Shown: positions 8,194-17,833 of the stretch, piece by piece | How the letters are laid out: every line of letters starts with the position of its first letter | Position numbering within the stretch: the stretch's first letter is position 1 | Source: Agarivorans aestuarii | GTDB lineage: Bacteria; Pseudomonadota; Gammaproteobacteria; Enterobacterales; Celerinatantimonadaceae | Length of the DNA stretch: 64,000 nt | Assembly (NCBI RefSeq): GCF_019670125.1 | Contig: NZ_AP023033.1 | Coordinates: 1,656,001-1,720,000 of the forward strand | Reading direction: 5' to 3' | Notes under the pieces: model-generated | Database searches by the model: none | The model's input: the letters and a program-made list of their open reading frames with translations, nothing else | What the model was told of the DNA's origin: nothing | Position numbers and translations under genes: made by a program

Positions 8194-9439
8194 CATCGTA
8201 AAAATTCGGATGCCAATGCATATTGGGAGAACTATTTCTAATATTATCTTTCGCAAATTCAATGACATCTTCGTAAAATCCCACAGGAGCCACTTGTTCA
8301 TTTTTTATATAATAAGTTAATCGTTGATAGTTGCTGTTTGGGGGAATGGTCCACAAGGCTCTGTTATGCGAAAGTTTTTTGAACGACCAAGGGAAATAAC
8401 CTGCAAGATGTTGCTTTGACCAAAGAGTAATGCGTTTTAAGTTTTGTTCATCAGTTTCACCATATTCACCAAGGATTAGTGGGATGTTTAGTTTGTTAGT
8501 GATTTTTTCGCGGCCAAAGGTATCTTTAGCTTGGCCGTAATGGTGGATTTGATACACCAATTTGTCGTCCCATTGGCTATCAATTCCGGTTTTTTGTTGA
8601 ACTTTAGGATTGCTCCAATCTATTTTCGATAAGTCAGAACCCCACCAAGAGCCCTGCGCAACAATAATATGGTTGATATCTACTTCGCGAATAGCATTGC
8701 GAATGGTGATTAATGAGGGGAGAAGTTCGTATTCTCGTCCTGCTTTGGGAACGGGTTCATTTAGTAAATCGTAGCCCCAAATGGTAGGCTCATCTTGGTA
8801 GCGTCTGGCAATATGGCGCCATACTTTACTCGCAATATTTATATTTTGCGGATTATCCCAAAAACTTACAGAGCTTCTGGGTTGAGAGGCGTTAGAGTCT
8901 AGGTTATCGGCATGGTCGCCAGGATTTTGGTAGCCTGGTGCCGCATGCATGTCGAGTAGCACATAGATATTGTGTTTTTTTGCACTATTGATTAGTGCAT
9001 CGAAATACTGAAAACCATGATCACTGAGTTGTTCGTCTTGCCAAAACATATTGAAATGAAATGGAACCCGGACAGCGTTGTATCCCAAACGGTTAAGCTC
9101 GGATAGGGTATCTTCATTAACATAGTTTAAACGCCATTGGTGCTCAAACTCTTTAGCCTTTTGCGTACTAGCAAAAACGGTTGTGAGTGAATGCAAAAAC
9201 TGAGTATGAGTTCGATAGTTAAAGTCGCCCATCATCAAATACCCTTCCCAAAGCAACCAATTACCTAAATTTATTCCACTTAAAAATATAGGCTTGCCAT
9301 GTTCATCGATTATGGCAGTGCCGTTAGTGCTGACAAATTTTGCGTGTACTGAATAACTGACACACATTAAACATAAGCAGATAATGACTAAACGGCTTAG
9401 AGTTTTTTTGTTCGCTGGAATGGTGCTTAATGGTTCCAT
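8171..9439 (-). CDS. Secreted glycoside hydrolase family 5 enzyme
   Basis: A 422-residue predicted exported beta-glycanase. A signal peptide spans about residues 14-33 (SRLVIICLCLMCVSYSVHA). The TIM-barrel features of GH5 follow: INLGNWLLWEGYLM near 56-69, RVPFHFN, LLDMHAAPG (161-169), the acid/base Glu228 in LLNEP and the nucleophile Glu325 in LGEYGE. The NLGNWLLWEG segment resembles exo-beta-1,3-glucanase-like members, but subfamily and substrate cannot be fixed by eye. The start lies three bases after the xni stop, so it is probably read from the same transcript. The 3' end overlaps the chemoreceptor remnant in another frame, suggesting recent insertion here. Confidence 0.88.
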   Translation of the reverse strand: MEPLSTIPANKKTLSRLVIICLCLMCVSYSVHAKFVSTNGTAIIDEHGKPIFLSGINLGNWLLWEGYLMMGDFNYRTHTQFLHSLTTVFASTQKAKEFEHQWRLNYVNEDTLSELNRLGYNAVRVPFHFNMFWQDEQLSDHGFQYFDALINSAKKHNIYVLLDMHAAPGYQNPGDHADNLDSNASQPRSSVSFWDNPQNINIASKVWRHIARRYQDEPTIWGYDLLNEPVPKAGREYELLPSLITIRNAIREVDINHIIVAQGSWWGSDLSKIDWSNPKVQQKTGIDSQWDDKLVYQIHHYGQAKDTFGREKITNKLNIPLILGEYGETDEQNLKRITLWSKQHLAGYFPWSFKKLSHNRALWTIPPNSNYQRLTYYIKNEQVAPVGFYEDVIEFAKDNIRNSSPNMHWHPNFYDAVSPTYE

Positions 9440-9442
9440 CTT

Positions 9443-10219
9443 TTAGTTAACTCGCGAGTACCTAAGCTGTTTGAGAGAAAAGCCAAGTTGTAGATCAGTT
9501 CGCAGGCTTAGTAGTTGTTTAGCTAAGTTAAGCTGTGCGGAACTATTTTGTACTTTCTGAGCGAGTTTATTAGGTGAGGGAGCATCTAGAATGGCTTGGG
9601 CATCTGGGTAGTTGTTTAACAGGGTTTTTGCACTTTTGGCTCCAATTCCCGCAACGCCTGCAACATTAACGCTGCTAATTCCTACCAAGGCCCAGTAGTC
9701 GGTAAGCTGAGAGATAGTTATGCCAAATTTGTTTTCTACTTCATCTACGGATATATATTCTCGGCGAAAATAATCGTACAGACTAACCCCTTTGTTAAGC
9801 AGGCTGTAGTAGCCTCTGTCGGTAGACACTATTGTTACTGGGTAGTTAGCCGCTGCTGCTTTACTGGCAATAGTTGCGCAGATATCGTCGGCTTCTTCAT
9901 CTGGAGCGGATACTGAATCAATGCCGAGATCCAATAAATGGTCTTTTAAGCTTTCTAACTGTTTGGCAAGCTTCTCTGGCATGGGTGAACGGTTTTGTTT
10001 GTAAGCAGGGAATAGCTGTTCACGCCAAGCGCAGCGTTCTCCATCAAATACCGCAATAATGTGTGAAGGTTTCAGGCTAGCAATAATGCGCTTACAGGCA
10101 CTGCCCAAGGCCATAGTGGTGGCATTATCTAAAGCCCCATTAGGAGTTCTTTGCTGCTGCACAGCATAGATACGCCTAATGAGGTTTAACGCGTCGATGA
10201 TGACAAGTTGTTTAGCCAA
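9443..10219 (-). CDS. xni: Flap endonuclease Xni (ExoIX)
   Basis: A 258-residue 5'-nuclease-like protein of the FEN superfamily, related to the 5' nuclease domain of DNA polymerase I. The sequence has VIIDALNLIRRIYAV, AVFDGE, AYKQNR, the metal-binding EEADDICATIA, IVSTDRGYYSLL, and the helix-hairpin-helix GVAGIGAKSAKTLL. These agree with E. coli Xni/YgdG in order and spacing. Structure-specific cleavage of flaps is the family role. It is 24 bases downstream of ppnN, the same neighbourhood as in E. coli. Confidence 0.93.
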   Translation of the reverse strand: MAKQLVIIDALNLIRRIYAVQQQRTPNGALDNATTMALGSACKRIIASLKPSHIIAVFDGERCAWREQLFPAYKQNRSPMPEKLAKQLESLKDHLLDLGIDSVSAPDEEADDICATIASKAAAANYPVTIVSTDRGYYSLLNKGVSLYDYFRREYISVDEVENKFGITISQLTDYWALVGISSVNVAGVAGIGAKSAKTLLNNYPDAQAILDAPSPNKLAQKVQNSSAQLNLAKQLLSLRTDLQLGFSLKQLRYSRVN

Positions 10220-10243
10220 TTTCGAGCTCGCCTATGGTCAAGG

Positions 10244-11605
10244 TCATTTAGCTTTTCCAACCTCGTAGCAGGGTTCGTAATTGCTTCCTGGTAGCTTCAT
10301 ACGGTGTTGAGAGACAAAATCTTTTAAGAGTTTATCTAACATTTTCATTATTTTAGGGTCACCGTCAATAATAAAAGGACCATGTTTTTCTATTTGTTTT
10401 ATGCCTTCATCTTTAACGTTACCACTCACGATGGCAGAAAATGCTCTACGTAAGTTTGCGGCTAGATCCTGCGGTGCTTGGTCGAAGTGTAAATTAAGCT
10501 TCTCGACATTTTCGTGTAGCGGCTCAAAAGGGTGTTGAAAGTCGCTATCAATTTTTAAGCTCCAGTTAAATGAATAGGCGTCACCAATTGCTCGGCGGTA
10601 GTCTTTCACTTTTGGCATCATTTGTTTAATGACTTGGGCCGCGCGAGCCGCATCATCGATGATTATCTGATACCGTTGCTGCGCTTCGTGCCCTAATGTT
10701 GCACCAATAAACTCATCGATGCTTTTAAAGTATTCTTCGCTGGATTTGGGACCGGTAAGTACAATAGGTAAAGGTTGGCGGGCATTTTCGGGGTGCATCA
10801 TAATGCCAAGAATATATAGTAACTCTTCAGCAGTGCCTGCGCCTCCTGGGAAGATAACAATAGCATGGCCTATTCGCACAAAGGCTTCTAAGCGTTTTTC
10901 TATATCTGGCAGTATGATCAGCTCGTTCACAATTGGATTGGGTGGCTCGGCAGCGATAATACTGGGTTCGGTTAAGCCAATATAGCGACCATCGTTAACC
11001 CGCTGTTTAGCGTGGCCTACAGCTGCTCCTTTCATTGGACCTTCCATGGCGCCTGGGCCACAACCTGTACAAATATTTAGCTCGCGTAATCCAAGTTGGC
11101 TGCCTACCTCACGGGTATATTGGTATTCAACATCATTGATCGAATGGCCACCCCAACACACTACCAAGTTGGGCTCTGTTCTTGGGTGAATAACTCGAGC
11201 GTTACGCAGCATCGAAAAGACTAAGTTAGTAATGTGTGATGATTGATTGAGGTCGAGGTGGGCTTGTTCTTTAATTTCGTTAGAAACATATAAAATGTCG
11301 CGAAGCACACTAAACAAGTGCTCTTGAATGCCGCGAATGATTTCGCCATCAACAAAGGCATCTTCAGGGGCATTGGCGAGCTCGAGTTTTACCCCTCGCT
11401 CTCGGCTTAATACATTTATTTCAAAGTTTTTGTAACGCTCTAAAATTTCCCGGCTGCTGTCGGTCTTACTGCCAGAGTTGAGCACCGCTAAGCTGCAGTT
11501 TCGGTACAATAAGTAAATATCTTCTGAGGCACTTAAGGTGAGTTGATCTACTTCGAGCTTTGACAGTAAGTTCATACTGCCCACAGGGTTTATATGGGTA
11601 ATCAT
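10244..11605 (-). CDS. ppnN: Pyrimidine/purine nucleotide 5'-monophosphate nucleosidase
   Basis: A LOG-family enzyme that hydrolyses nucleoside monophosphates to base and ribose 5-phosphate; in E. coli it is stimulated by (p)ppGpp. The 453-residue product matches YgdH/PpnN along its length. It has the N-terminal domain ([16 protein letters not shown]), the Rossmann core with [20 protein letters not shown] and [17 protein letters not shown] (the PGGxGTxxE motif of LOG proteins), and the C-terminal extension [18 protein letters not shown] at 11605 is preferred over a GTG six bases upstream because GAGG is ideally spaced from it and translation begins [11 protein letters not shown], as in the family. 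Confidence 0.95.
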   Translation of the reverse strand: MITHINPVGSMNLLSKLEVDQLTLSASEDIYLLYRNCSLAVLNSGSKTDSSREILERYKNFEINVLSRERGVKLELANAPEDAFVDGEIIRGIQEHLFSVLRDILYVSNEIKEQAHLDLNQSSHITNLVFSMLRNARVIHPRTEPNLVVCWGGHSINDVEYQYTREVGSQLGLRELNICTGCGPGAMEGPMKGAAVGHAKQRVNDGRYIGLTEPSIIAAEPPNPIVNELIILPDIEKRLEAFVRIGHAIVIFPGGAGTAEELLYILGIMMHPENARQPLPIVLTGPKSSEEYFKSIDEFIGATLGHEAQQRYQIIIDDAARAAQVIKQMMPKVKDYRRAIGDAYSFNWSLKIDSDFQHPFEPLHENVEKLNLHFDQAPQDLAANLRRAFSAIVSGNVKDEGIKQIEKHGPFIIDGDPKIMKMLDKLLKDFVSQHRMKLPGSNYEPCYEVGKAK

Positions 11606-11663
11606 CGACACCTCACGGGTAATTTGCGGATCGCAATGTAGAGTATAGCGTGAGGAGAGGGGG

Positions 11664-11691
11664 TAGCGTTGAATTTCTCAATTCAACGCTA
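11664..11691. terminator. Long hairpin between the diguanylate cyclase and ppnN
   Basis: A perfect 11-bp inverted repeat TAGCGTTGAAT / ATTCAACGCTA with a six-base loop lies just after the diguanylate cyclase stop codon. No T-tract follows on either strand, so termination would be inefficient; it may be a processing or stability element. Confidence 0.5.
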
Positions 11692-11697
11692 AACTAA

Positions 11698-13290
11698 CTA
11701 GCTGATTATGTTAACTTTGTCACGACCGCTACTTTTAGATTCATACAGGGCTTGGTCGGCGCGTTCAAAGGCATCTAGTGGTTTGTCGCTTTCTTTAAAC
11801 AAGGTAGCACCAATAGAAACCGAGATAGACACTTGTTGGTCTTTAAACCTAAAGGGCAACGCTTTTATTTGCTCTCGAATATTGTCTAGCGGCACCATTA
11901 CCGCGTCGGGAGAAATATTTGGCATAAGCAGTACAAACTCTTCGCCACCAAAACGTGCTAGAAAGTCGGTATCTCGTAGGTTGTTTTGTAAGGCCCGAGC
12001 AATCACCTTAAGTGCTTTATCGCCTGCCATATGGCCAAACTTATCGTTAATCGACTTGAAGTGGTCAATGTCAATAATCGCCATGCCGAGATTGTAGCCG
12101 TAGCGCTTCCAGCGTTTGTATTCAAGCTCTAAACGCTCGTCTAGCGCTGCACGGTTATAAACTTGAGTTAGGCTATCAATAAACAGTTTGTGTTTATGCG
12201 CATTAAGGCGTTTTTTATATTCGTGAGTTTCTTCTCGAACCAGACGAAGTTTTAACTCAACACTGCCTAGTTCATCCAAGAGATCAGTTGTACGTTGTTC
12301 AAGTTGTTCTTTTTCTTTGAACACGTCGGCAATTTGAATCAAACGATTTTGAATCGAGCTTTTAAGAGTGTCTAAATCGTTACTTGAACGAACTTCAGCG
12401 CCTAGCTCTAGTAGACGATTTTTAAGTAAACCGTCACTTTGTTTTTGGTCTTTATGAATGGACTTAGATTGACTCAAGGAGTCACTAAATTGATCGTGTA
12501 CTCCACCTAGGCTCTCATTGAGAGAATACAAGAACTCTTGTGAAGCTTTACGCTCTTCGCGACTGCCTTCAATAACTAACTGAATAACTTTTATACATAA
12601 GCTTGGTAGCTCTTCTGGCTCAATGCCTACTAACAGGTCTGAGCGAACTTGGCCAAGTTTAGTCCCTATATCACCGGTGTAATCTAGTTCAGTAATTAGC
12701 CGCTGCAGATCATCACAAATACGCTTGTGTAGGCGATTATTGAGAATGCTTTCTTTAGGTTTTACAGCAGGTGTTGAGTCATTTGATAAGGGAGCACCAC
12801 CAAGAGCAGGTTTGTTGATTAATGCTTGGTAGTAATAATTGAGTAGTTGTTCAAGGCGTTGCTGATTGTCGTTGTGAGAATAAGCCGGTTCTTGTTCTAG
12901 AAAGTCGGTGAGCTTGCGACGTAATTGCGGTGGTAAACCGTTGATACGTTTAAGTGATTCCCCCGACGTTTTAATGATTCTTTGATTATGCGCCAGTAGT
13001 GTTTTTAGCGTTTCGCTATGTTGCTTGAATAGCCCATCTAATTCGTTTTGGTATTGAGAAATAGCCGACAGGTCGTCATTACTTTCAACTTCTTGGATAA
13101 GTTGTTCAAGCTTTTGATCGAGCTGTTCGTCTAGACCATAACAAATTTTTGACAGGCGAGAAATTAGCTGGCTTATTGCTTTTTTTTCCATTCTAACCTT
13201 TGCATCTTGGTTTGAAGGATTTTTGTTGGAACTGTCTATTTCGTTTCTCACCAACGCAAGTCGCTTCTTAATAGTGATGATATCGCTCAT
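11698..13290 (-). CDS. Diguanylate cyclase with long coiled-coil N-terminus
   Basis: Makes cyclic di-GMP from two GTP. Of 530 residues, the first 350 or so are charged, mostly helical and without membrane segments or a signal peptide, with coiled-coil character around 310-350. The C-terminal GGDEF domain starts at SLTQVYNRAALDERL and includes the metal-binding IIDIDHFKSINDKFGH, the active-site GGEEF at 448-452 and SIGATLF. An RxxD inhibitory I-site (RDTD, 439-442) sits exactly five residues before GGEEF. An active, product-inhibited cytoplasmic enzyme is therefore expected. The input sensed by the N-terminal part is unknown. No strong ribosome-binding site is visible before the ATG. Confidence 0.92.
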   Translation of the reverse strand: MSDIITIKKRLALVRNEIDSSNKNPSNQDAKVRMEKKAISQLISRLSKICYGLDEQLDQKLEQLIQEVESNDDLSAISQYQNELDGLFKQHSETLKTLLAHNQRIIKTSGESLKRINGLPPQLRRKLTDFLEQEPAYSHNDNQQRLEQLLNYYYQALINKPALGGAPLSNDSTPAVKPKESILNNRLHKRICDDLQRLITELDYTGDIGTKLGQVRSDLLVGIEPEELPSLCIKVIQLVIEGSREERKASQEFLYSLNESLGGVHDQFSDSLSQSKSIHKDQKQSDGLLKNRLLELGAEVRSSNDLDTLKSSIQNRLIQIADVFKEKEQLEQRTTDLLDELGSVELKLRLVREETHEYKKRLNAHKHKLFIDSLTQVYNRAALDERLELEYKRWKRYGYNLGMAIIDIDHFKSINDKFGHMAGDKALKVIARALQNNLRDTDFLARFGGEEFVLLMPNISPDAVMVPLDNIREQIKALPFRFKDQQVSISVSIGATLFKESDKPLDAFERADQALYESKSSGRDKVNIIS

Positions 13291-13405
13291 CGTTTAAACC
13301 AATACTTCCTAGCTTGCCTAACAATATAAAAGTTAGCATAACATGAGATCTTTGATAACTACAGCTGCTCAAGTGTCATAGTTTTGGGCTGCTGTTTGCA
13401 TAAGT

Positions 13406-15580
13406 TTACCAATTTATTAAGCTCTTATCGCTGGAAGCGTTTACTTTAACTAAGCCTTTGGCAATGGCTTGTTTTACATCTTGAGTAAGGTCGCTACAAA
13501 AAAACGCAGCGTGTGAACCACTCATTGCTGTAAGCTCTACCCATTGGGTTTGATTAGTGTGTTTACAAAGCTGTTGAGCTCCTTCAAGCGCTAACCATAC
13601 AACTTCGGTCATTCCTTTATCGTCAATTGCATCTTTAGCTTTAGCTAAAAATGGCAAGCTACAACATCCAATGGCCATAATTAGTTCTATTTTTTGTTGC
13701 TCTGCACAGTTTTTGGCTCGACCACTAAGCTGCTCGCCCAATTGTTGCGGACTCAAATCTGCTTGCTCTATACATAACACCAACTGCTTGTCGCTAATAT
13801 GACCTAAGTGGAAATCGCCTTCTATGTCTTCAATCAATTCTTCGATAAAGCGTTTTATTAAGTCGCGTTGAGCTTTAAAACCAAGGGTTTGCTGGCTGGC
13901 TAAGCTAATGCTCTCTATAGAAAGCATTAATAAAATACGAGCTTGTTGTTTGTTGGACAGATTGTCACGTAAACATACTAAAGGTGCTTCGCTGTTCGCT
14001 AACTGTTGTAGGCCAGTTACTGGGTGATGATTAAGTTGATGATTTAATTCGTTAAGCGAAGCGTTTCGACTCAGTAGCTTTTGACGGGTCACCAAGAATA
14101 GGAACAGCAGCATGATGCCAAATACACAAACCAGCACAAGAACCAATTGTTGAAAGTTACTTTGCTGCAAAATAATCGCTTTCTCACGAGTTAGGTCAGA
14201 CAGTTGCTGAGCTTGCTCTATGTATTGATAGTGTTGTTTAAACTGCTCGCGTTTAAGTTCATTGCGAATTTGCTGATATTGCTGATTTAGGCTGTGGTAA
14301 ACCTTAAACTGCTCTAGTGCTAACGCGTAGTTGCCATTTTTCTCATAGGCTTGGGTAAGCAGTTTATACACTTTACTATGGCTGCTGCTTAGCCCCATGG
14401 TGTTAGCCAATTCTTCTGCTTTTTCTAGCTGTAAAATGGCTAAGCCGTTCTCATTATTATTAATATGCAATTCACCTAACAACAATAAGCTGCGCAGTAA
14501 TTTGCTAGGTTGATTTAAGCTAATAAAAAGCTGTCGAGAAATTTGTAAGTGGACCAGTGCTGGTGTGTAGTCTGACAACTCCATATAGGTTTTGCCTAGT
14601 TGCAGCTCAATGTCTGCTAGCAGAGGGAGGTTGTTATTGGCTTTGGCTATCTCTTTCGCATTGAGGTAGTGCACTAGAGCAGCGTCTATATCACCGGCTA
14701 GCTCAGACATATTGCCCAAGGTGGCAATCTCTTGGGCTTGTAAATCAAAATTACCTAAGTCAACCGCATTGGCAATGGCATCTTGTTGAATTTGTTGGGC
14801 TATTGCTAACTCTCCTTGCCCAAGGTAAACCCGCGCGATATTGGCTTGTAGCATGCTGGTGAGCAACAGTGCTTCATTGCTATTGATGTCTTGTTGGTCT
14901 AATTCTGCTTCACTTAAATGGCTAAGTGCCAATTCAGGTTGACTATTTGCTAGGTAATAATTGGCGAGTAATGCCTCTGACCAGGCACGTAATATGGGGG
15001 ATTTACTAGCGTACGCTTCCTCTTTTGCCTTAAGTAGGTAAGTTTTTGCTTCGTTGCTTTTACCTTGGTTTAGGTGATAGAGCGCTAATACTTTTTGAAG
15101 TTGGAAGCGCATGTTAGGTAAAGGGAAGATTTTGAGTTTATCTAAGTTGGTTTGAGCCAGGTTAATGTAAGTTTCTGTTTCGCTTACTCGATTGGGATCA
15201 TTACTAAGAATTAATGCGGCAATGATGTAGGCTTGCGTTAAGTGAGCTTGATGTTGCTGTTGTTTCGCTAGTTCGATGGCTTGGTCAATATATTGCTGTG
15301 CCTGTCGGGTATCGTTAATACGATAGGCACATAGCGCGCCCAGTTGATAACTCAGTAGGGTGGCGCTTTGCGATTCTGAATTTAGAGGTGCTTGTTGCTG
15401 ATTGTTTAATTGTTGCTCGGTTTGTCTTATGCATTCACGAGGATTAGCAATCAACAGTTGGCGCAGCGGCTCTAGTGCTTTGGGTACATGAACAAAACCG
15501 TGCTCGTAAGCAGAAGTATTAAAGCTTACTAGGCACGTAATAAGGGCAAATATACCCGTTAAACAAGCTTGAACTCTCAA
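13406..15580 (-). CDS. Membrane-anchored TPR protein with degenerate GGDEF domain
   Basis: A 724-residue envelope protein. An N-terminal signal sequence (about 1-24) is followed by a long array of helical TPR-like repeats (about 35-450). One membrane span follows (about 477-497, LVLVLVCVFGIMLLFLFLV), then a cytoplasmic domain. The cytoplasmic part begins HHPVTGLQQLAN, which resembles the LTGLxNR entry of GGDEF domains. However, no GG(D/E)EF, metal-binding Asp or I-site remains (the equivalent region reads HISDKQLVLCIEQ), so cyclase activity is unlikely. It may be a signalling or scaffold protein. The start is probably TTG at 15580, because translation from there gives a proper signal peptide. 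It lies 14 bases after queF and is likely cotranscribed with it. Confidence 0.75.
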   Translation of the reverse strand: MRVQACLTGIFALITCLVSFNTSAYEHGFVHVPKALEPLRQLLIANPRECIRQTEQQLNNQQQAPLNSESQSATLLSYQLGALCAYRINDTRQAQQYIDQAIELAKQQQHQAHLTQAYIIAALILSNDPNRVSETETYINLAQTNLDKLKIFPLPNMRFQLQKVLALYHLNQGKSNEAKTYLLKAKEEAYASKSPILRAWSEALLANYYLANSQPELALSHLSEAELDQQDINSNEALLLTSMLQANIARVYLGQGELAIAQQIQQDAIANAVDLGNFDLQAQEIATLGNMSELAGDIDAALVHYLNAKEIAKANNNLPLLADIELQLGKTYMELSDYTPALVHLQISRQLFISLNQPSKLLRSLLLLGELHINNNENGLAILQLEKAEELANTMGLSSSHSKVYKLLTQAYEKNGNYALALEQFKVYHSLNQQYQQIRNELKREQFKQHYQYIEQAQQLSDLTREKAIILQQSNFQQLVLVLVCVFGIMLLFLFLVTRQKLLSRNASLNELNHQLNHHPVTGLQQLANSEAPLVCLRDNLSNKQQARILLMLSIESISLASQQTLGFKAQRDLIKRFIEELIEDIEGDFHLGHISDKQLVLCIEQADLSPQQLGEQLSGRAKNCAEQQKIELIMAIGCCSLPFLAKAKDAIDDKGMTEVVWLALEGAQQLCKHTNQTQWVELTAMSGSHAAFFCSDLTQDVKQAIAKGLVKVNASSDKSLINW

Positions 15581-15594
15581 AAAATCATTACCTT

Positions 15595-16458
15595 TTATTG
15601 GCGTAGCAAACGCCAGTTGCCTAATTTAGTGTCAACCTTAGGGTCATTAGAGCGCATAGGGTTTATGTCTAATCCGCCACGGCGGGTATAACGTGCGTAA
15701 ACAGTTAAGGTATTTGGCTTGCAAAACTGCATTATGTCGCTAAAGATTCGCTCTACACATTGCTCGTGAAATTCGTTGTGCTCACGAAAAGATACCAAGT
15801 AACGAAGTAGCGCTTCTTGGTTTATTTTCGGGCCCTGGTAATCGATATAAACGCTGGCCCAATCTGGTTGATTGGTGATTAGGCAGTTTGATTTTAATAG
15901 GTGGCTAGTTAGCGTTTCACTCACCACTTGCTGCGGGTCAGCTGTATTTTCTAAAAGGTTAGGGTCTAGCTCATAATTGCTGATGCTAATCTCTTGTTGG
16001 TCTATATTAACGCCGGGAATTTGCCTTGCATCTATTTCACTAGAGATTGGTAACAGCTTTACTTCTACATCACCTTCAGCGCAAGCTTGCAGATCTTTTT
16101 TAAGAGTCGCTGCAACTGCATCAAAGTTTTTAAAGTTGCTTTGGTTAAAGCTATTTAAATACAACTTAAATGATTTTGACTCGATTAAGCAGCGCGAGCT
16201 AGCCGCTACTTTTACCTCGGCAACCGCTACAACTGGCAAGCCCATTGGGTTTAACCAAGAGAGTTCGTACAAGTTCCACAAGTCGTAGCCCATAAAAGGC
16301 AAGGCTTTGCTTTCATCCAAGTTAATCTGCTGGCGATTTAAGGTGCGAGGTACGCCTTGTAATAACTCGGGAGAGTAGTGACTAATGTAATCGGTGGGTT
16401 TACCGAGACTCAAACTGTCTTTTAACTGTTGTGAAGTGTTTAAAGGCTGCTTTTTCAT
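15595..16458 (-). CDS. queF: NADPH-dependent 7-cyano-7-deazaguanine reductase
   Basis: Reduces preQ0 to preQ1 in queuosine biosynthesis for tRNA modification. The 287-residue length is that of the long bimodular type (E. coli 282). Seen directly are the [12 protein letters not shown] motif (93-104) that binds NADPH and substrate, and the catalytic Cys192 and Asp199 in [11 protein letters not shown], equivalent to Cys190/Asp197. HEFHE-like residues occur in [16 protein letters not shown], and the C-terminal [12 protein letters not shown] is present. The gene is divergent from syd across a 60-base gap that must hold both promoters, as in E. coli where queF and syd are neighbours. Confidence 0.97.
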   Translation of the reverse strand: MKKQPLNTSQQLKDSLSLGKPTDYISHYSPELLQGVPRTLNRQQINLDESKALPFMGYDLWNLYELSWLNPMGLPVVAVAEVKVAASSRCLIESKSFKLYLNSFNQSNFKNFDAVAATLKKDLQACAEGDVEVKLLPISSEIDARQIPGVNIDQQEISISNYELDPNLLENTADPQQVVSETLTSHLLKSNCLITNQPDWASVYIDYQGPKINQEALLRYLVSFREHNEFHEQCVERIFSDIMQFCKPNTLTVYARYTRRGGLDINPMRSNDPKVDTKLGNWRLLRQ

Positions 16459-16518
16459 GGTGTTGTTACATGGAATTAGTTAGGCTTAGTCTATCTTAAT
16501 TCTTAGTGAAACACATCT

Positions 16519-17061
16519 ATGAGCAGCCCTATATCACAACCATTATCTCTGGTTTTTAATAAGTTTGAACAACATTGGCAAAGCGGTGCTTATCCAACGG
16601 TTGAGTATGATGAGCAATGGCTGTCTCCTTGCATTATCGGAGAGCCAGAGCAGCAAGAGGTGAGTTGGAAACCAGTGTTGCGCGAGACCAAAGGCGATTT
16701 CTCTGGAATTGAGCGTGCCTTAGAAATGACTTTACACCCCAGTATTAAAGCGTTTTACGGTGATTATTTTTCTGAAACTCTAGCTGTAGACTTTCAAAAC
16801 AATCGCATTGAGTTGGTTCAAGCCTGGAATGAGCAAGATTTCGACATGTTACTTGAGAACATCATTGGCCATGTATTGATGCAGCGTCGCCTAAAGCAAA
16901 AAGAGACTGTGTTTATTGCAAGTACCGAAGATGAGATGCAGGTCGTCAGCATCGATAACGAATCTGGTGAGGTTGTGCTTGAGCAACTAGGTAAGGGGAT
17001 TGACCGAGTGCTAGCAATAACACTCGATGAGTTTGTTGCAAAATTTGAGCTGTGTGACTAG
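16519..17061 (+). CDS. syd: SecY-interacting protein Syd
   Basis: A 180-residue soluble protein (181 in E. coli) that binds the inner-membrane translocon subunit SecY and is proposed to monitor proper SecYEG assembly. Conserved stretches include SPCIIGEPEQQEVSWKP, AFYGDYFSETL, LENIIGHVLMQRRLKQKETVFIA and the acidic C-terminal half. The ribosome-binding site is weak. The 3' end overlaps the convergent DUF2310 gene by four bases. The gene set queF, syd, yqcC, truC is conserved with E. coli, although three extra minus-strand genes lie between syd and yqcC here. Confidence 0.93.
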   Translation: MSSPISQPLSLVFNKFEQHWQSGAYPTVEYDEQWLSPCIIGEPEQQEVSWKPVLRETKGDFSGIERALEMTLHPSIKAFYGDYFSETLAVDFQNNRIELVQAWNEQDFDMLLENIIGHVLMQRRLKQKETVFIASTEDEMQVVSIDNESGEVVLEQLGKGIDRVLAITLDEFVAKFELCD

Positions 17062-17831
17062 CGCTTAAAATCCCAAGATATATTGGACACTAAACGGCAG
17101 TTGTCGCATTTGAAGTCAAAAATATCATGGACGGTGTTTTCCAATAGCCACCCGCCACCGCAACTTGGACAGCATCGTTGTTTTTCCGCTTTAAGGCTTT
17201 TGCCGCCAACTCGATAGAGATACAAATAAGTAGGCACTTTGCTTAGGTATTCCAAACGCTTAGCTAAATCTGAACCTCTGCGATAAAGTCTGCTAGTTAT
17301 CTCACTCATTTCTACTAATGCAGAATGTTCCAATATACTGCCATTCATTTGCAATTGGTCGCAGGCCGACCAATCTTCTTGCCACTTGATTAGCTGTTTT
17401 TGATCGCCATTGGCAACTGCTGGCAAATGATATAGAGGAATCGGAGTAAAGTGGTCACCACAGCGGATCGGAGAACAACTTTGCAGATAATTGGTATACA
17501 AAACCTGCCAGCTAGGCGTTTCGCAAGTATCACTATCATCTGAGTTTATGTCTCGGCCGAGGTTTTTAAGCTTTGGACTGAGCAAGCCAGCCTCACTTAA
17601 TGCCAGCTTGGCGCGCTTTACTTGTTTACTTTGAAAACTATCTAATAAGCTAATTTCTTCGGGACAAACGACTCGCACTGAAAAAGTGGCGTCTTTTAAT
17701 ACAACGGGGAATTCTCGACCAATAATTTGTCCATTGTAACGCCAACAATCTAACAGCAGGTTTATCGCTTTTTCAGCGCGGGTGATGGTTGTGTCGGTAT
17801 AGCACTCAAAGTTAACTTCGCTTAAGTACAT
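17058..17831 (-). CDS. DUF2310 Zn-ribbon protein
   Basis: A 257-residue soluble protein with a C-terminal zinc ribbon formed by CPSCGG and CDNC (about residues 225-246) after a long uncharacterised domain. Resemblance to the DUF2310 family (Zn-ribbon proteins proposed to bind nucleic acid) is my recognition; the function is unknown. It is the last gene of a minus-strand operon starting with a DUF3549 gene, with a two-base gap to the preceding frame. It meets syd tail to tail with a four-base overlap. Confidence 0.75.
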   Translation of the reverse strand: MYLSEVNFECYTDTTITRAEKAINLLLDCWRYNGQIIGREFPVVLKDATFSVRVVCPEEISLLDSFQSKQVKRAKLALSEAGLLSPKLKNLGRDINSDDSDTCETPSWQVLYTNYLQSCSPIRCGDHFTPIPLYHLPAVANGDQKQLIKWQEDWSACDQLQMNGSILEHSALVEMSEITSRLYRRGSDLAKRLEYLSKVPTYLYLYRVGGKSLKAEKQRCCPSCGGGWLLENTVHDIFDFKCDNCRLVSNISWDFKR

Positions 17832-17833
17832 TG

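Noticed and set aside
8194..8301. Upstream extension of the chemoreceptor remnant frame (about 36 codons)
   Set aside because: The codons overlap the 3' end of GH5, and their translation has no chemoreceptor features; it is only the antisense-free alternate frame of GH5.
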